Positions 63,698 through 64,000 of a stretch of 64,000 nt of DNA are shown here, piece after piece. Every line of letters starts with the position of its first letter. Within the stretch, counting starts at the first letter, position 1. The notes beneath the pieces are model-generated. The model saw only the letters and a program-made list of their open reading frames with translations, was not told where the DNA came from and searched no databases. This stretch comes from LMUY01 sp964235495 (GTDB lineage: Bacteria > Pseudomonadota > Alphaproteobacteria > Acetobacterales > Acetobacteraceae), in contig CAXSAX010000007.1 in the NCBI GenBank assembly GCA_964235495.1, positions 43,001 through 107,000 on the forward strand, in the 5' to 3' direction. Made by a program: the position numbers and the translations under genes.

Positions 63698-64000
63698 TGT
63701 TGATTTTTGTTGAGAACTGACCCGGCGTTTTCGTCGAGAATTGACCCGGCTTGCGCTACTTCCCGCTTGCTGCGGGCTTGGGTCAAGTGGGTGTTTTGGT
63801 CTTCTTCGTCCTCCCTTCAGCCGAGCTGTTCCGGAACCTGAAGCTGTCGTTGCCGGTTTCCAGGATGTGGCAGTGATGGGTGAGCCGGTCGAGCAGCGCG
63901 GTGGTCATCTTGGTGTCGCCGAACACCTGGCCCCACTCGCTGAAGCTGTCAGGCGACAGGGTAAACCCATCCACCGACGACATCAGGAACCCAGCCACTC
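63698..64000 (-). mobile_element. IS21-family element, one end (continues beyond window)
   Basis: The outer end TGTTGATTTTTGTTGAGAAC begins at 63698, and the unit GAGAAnTGACCCGG occurs twice (63711-63724 and 63735-63748), as in the multiple terminal repeats of IS21-family elements. An IstB-like gene reads toward this end. Confidence 0.65.
63783..64000 (-). CDS. IstB-like ATP-binding protein of IS21 element (C-terminal part)
   Basis: About 72 codons reach the window edge. WGQVFGDTKMTTALLDRLTH followed by HILETGNDSFRFRNSS is the C-terminal end of the IS21 helper ATPase IstB. The residues before it (VDGFTLSPDSFSEW) differ from the usual TTNLPFSEW, so the copy may be variant or damaged. The rest, including the Walker motifs, would lie outside. 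Confidence 0.7.
   Translation of the reverse strand, partial: VAGFLMSSVDGFTLSPDSFSEWGQVFGDTKMTTALLDRLTHHCHILETGNDSFRFRNSSAEGRTKKTKTPT

Noticed and set aside
1..64000. CRISPR array or tRNA genes
   Set aside because: No regularly spaced repeats and no cloverleaf-like sequence with a TTCGA/TTCAA arm were recognised by eye. A tRNAscan run would be needed to exclude one fully.

Overview
The window looks like a piece of chromosome from a GC-rich alphaproteobacterium, most likely Rhodospirillales/Acetobacteraceae. This is inferred from gene order and protein character, not from a 16S gene (none is present). Supporting points are the hprK-rapZ-EIIA(Man)-HPr cluster, the FYDLN-type small acidic protein divergent from aroA-cmk-rpsA, a Tim44-like gene close to secB, and an alphaproteobacterial SOS box (GTTC-N7-GTTC) in front of uvrA.

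Layout. 1-7.5 kb: amidase (cut by the window edge), a receiver-domain regulator with a small partner gene, an SLC13/TrkA-C permease, a decayed prolyl oligopeptidase, a TrmH-type RNA methyltransferase and an FAH-family hydrolase. 7.6-9.35 kb: an AT-rich islet holding a P-loop ATPase gene broken by a frameshift. 9.4-18.6 kb: housekeeping genes (peptide-type binding protein, ligA, the phosphotransferase regulatory genes, uvrA). 18.75-25.3 kb: four same-strand genes for an unusual set of extracellular or tail-fibre-like proteins (a beta-rich exported protein, a Tat-exported SGNH hydrolase, a GH16-like protein with a C-terminal jelly-roll-like domain, and a CBM60-like plus beta-helix protein), closed by a strong terminator. 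25.3-27.2 kb: debris, with two broken flavin monooxygenases, a MITE-like inverted-repeat element and a transposase remnant. 27.3-38.4 kb: a tight nine-gene catabolic operon (FGGY kinase, acetoin-dehydrogenase-like E1alpha/E1beta and E2-hydrolase, RbsBAC-type ABC importer, two SDR dehydrogenases) with a divergent SorC-type regulator.

38.7-51.4 kb: core genes again (aroA, cmk, rpsA, sppA, argG, a TPR-glycosyltransferase-methyltransferase fusion, rlmN, an IalB-like protein). 51.6-53.1 kb: a colicin/pyocin-type HNH DNase bacteriocin in decay, with an immunity gene still intact. 53.4-59.6 kb: methyltransferases, a YdcF protein, a LutA-like protein, a Tim44-like protein, a phosphatase, secB and a YciE/YciF-type ferritin-like protein. 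59.9-64 kb: a mobile-element graveyard with a frameshifted IS5-family copy, an older IS5-like remnant, a DUF2934 gene, and an IS21-family end that cuts into a flavoprotein remnant.

The two most interesting parts are the nine-gene operon and the bacteriocin. The operon's kinase, importer, SorC regulator and acetyl-cleaving TPP complex suggest uptake and breakdown of a methyl-ketose (1-deoxy-sugar or AI-2-like) to acetyl-CoA plus an aldehyde. That is inference. The bacteriocin is notable because it combines a dead toxin with a living immunity gene. Pseudogene density across the window is high, which suggests ongoing genome decay driven partly by insertion sequences.
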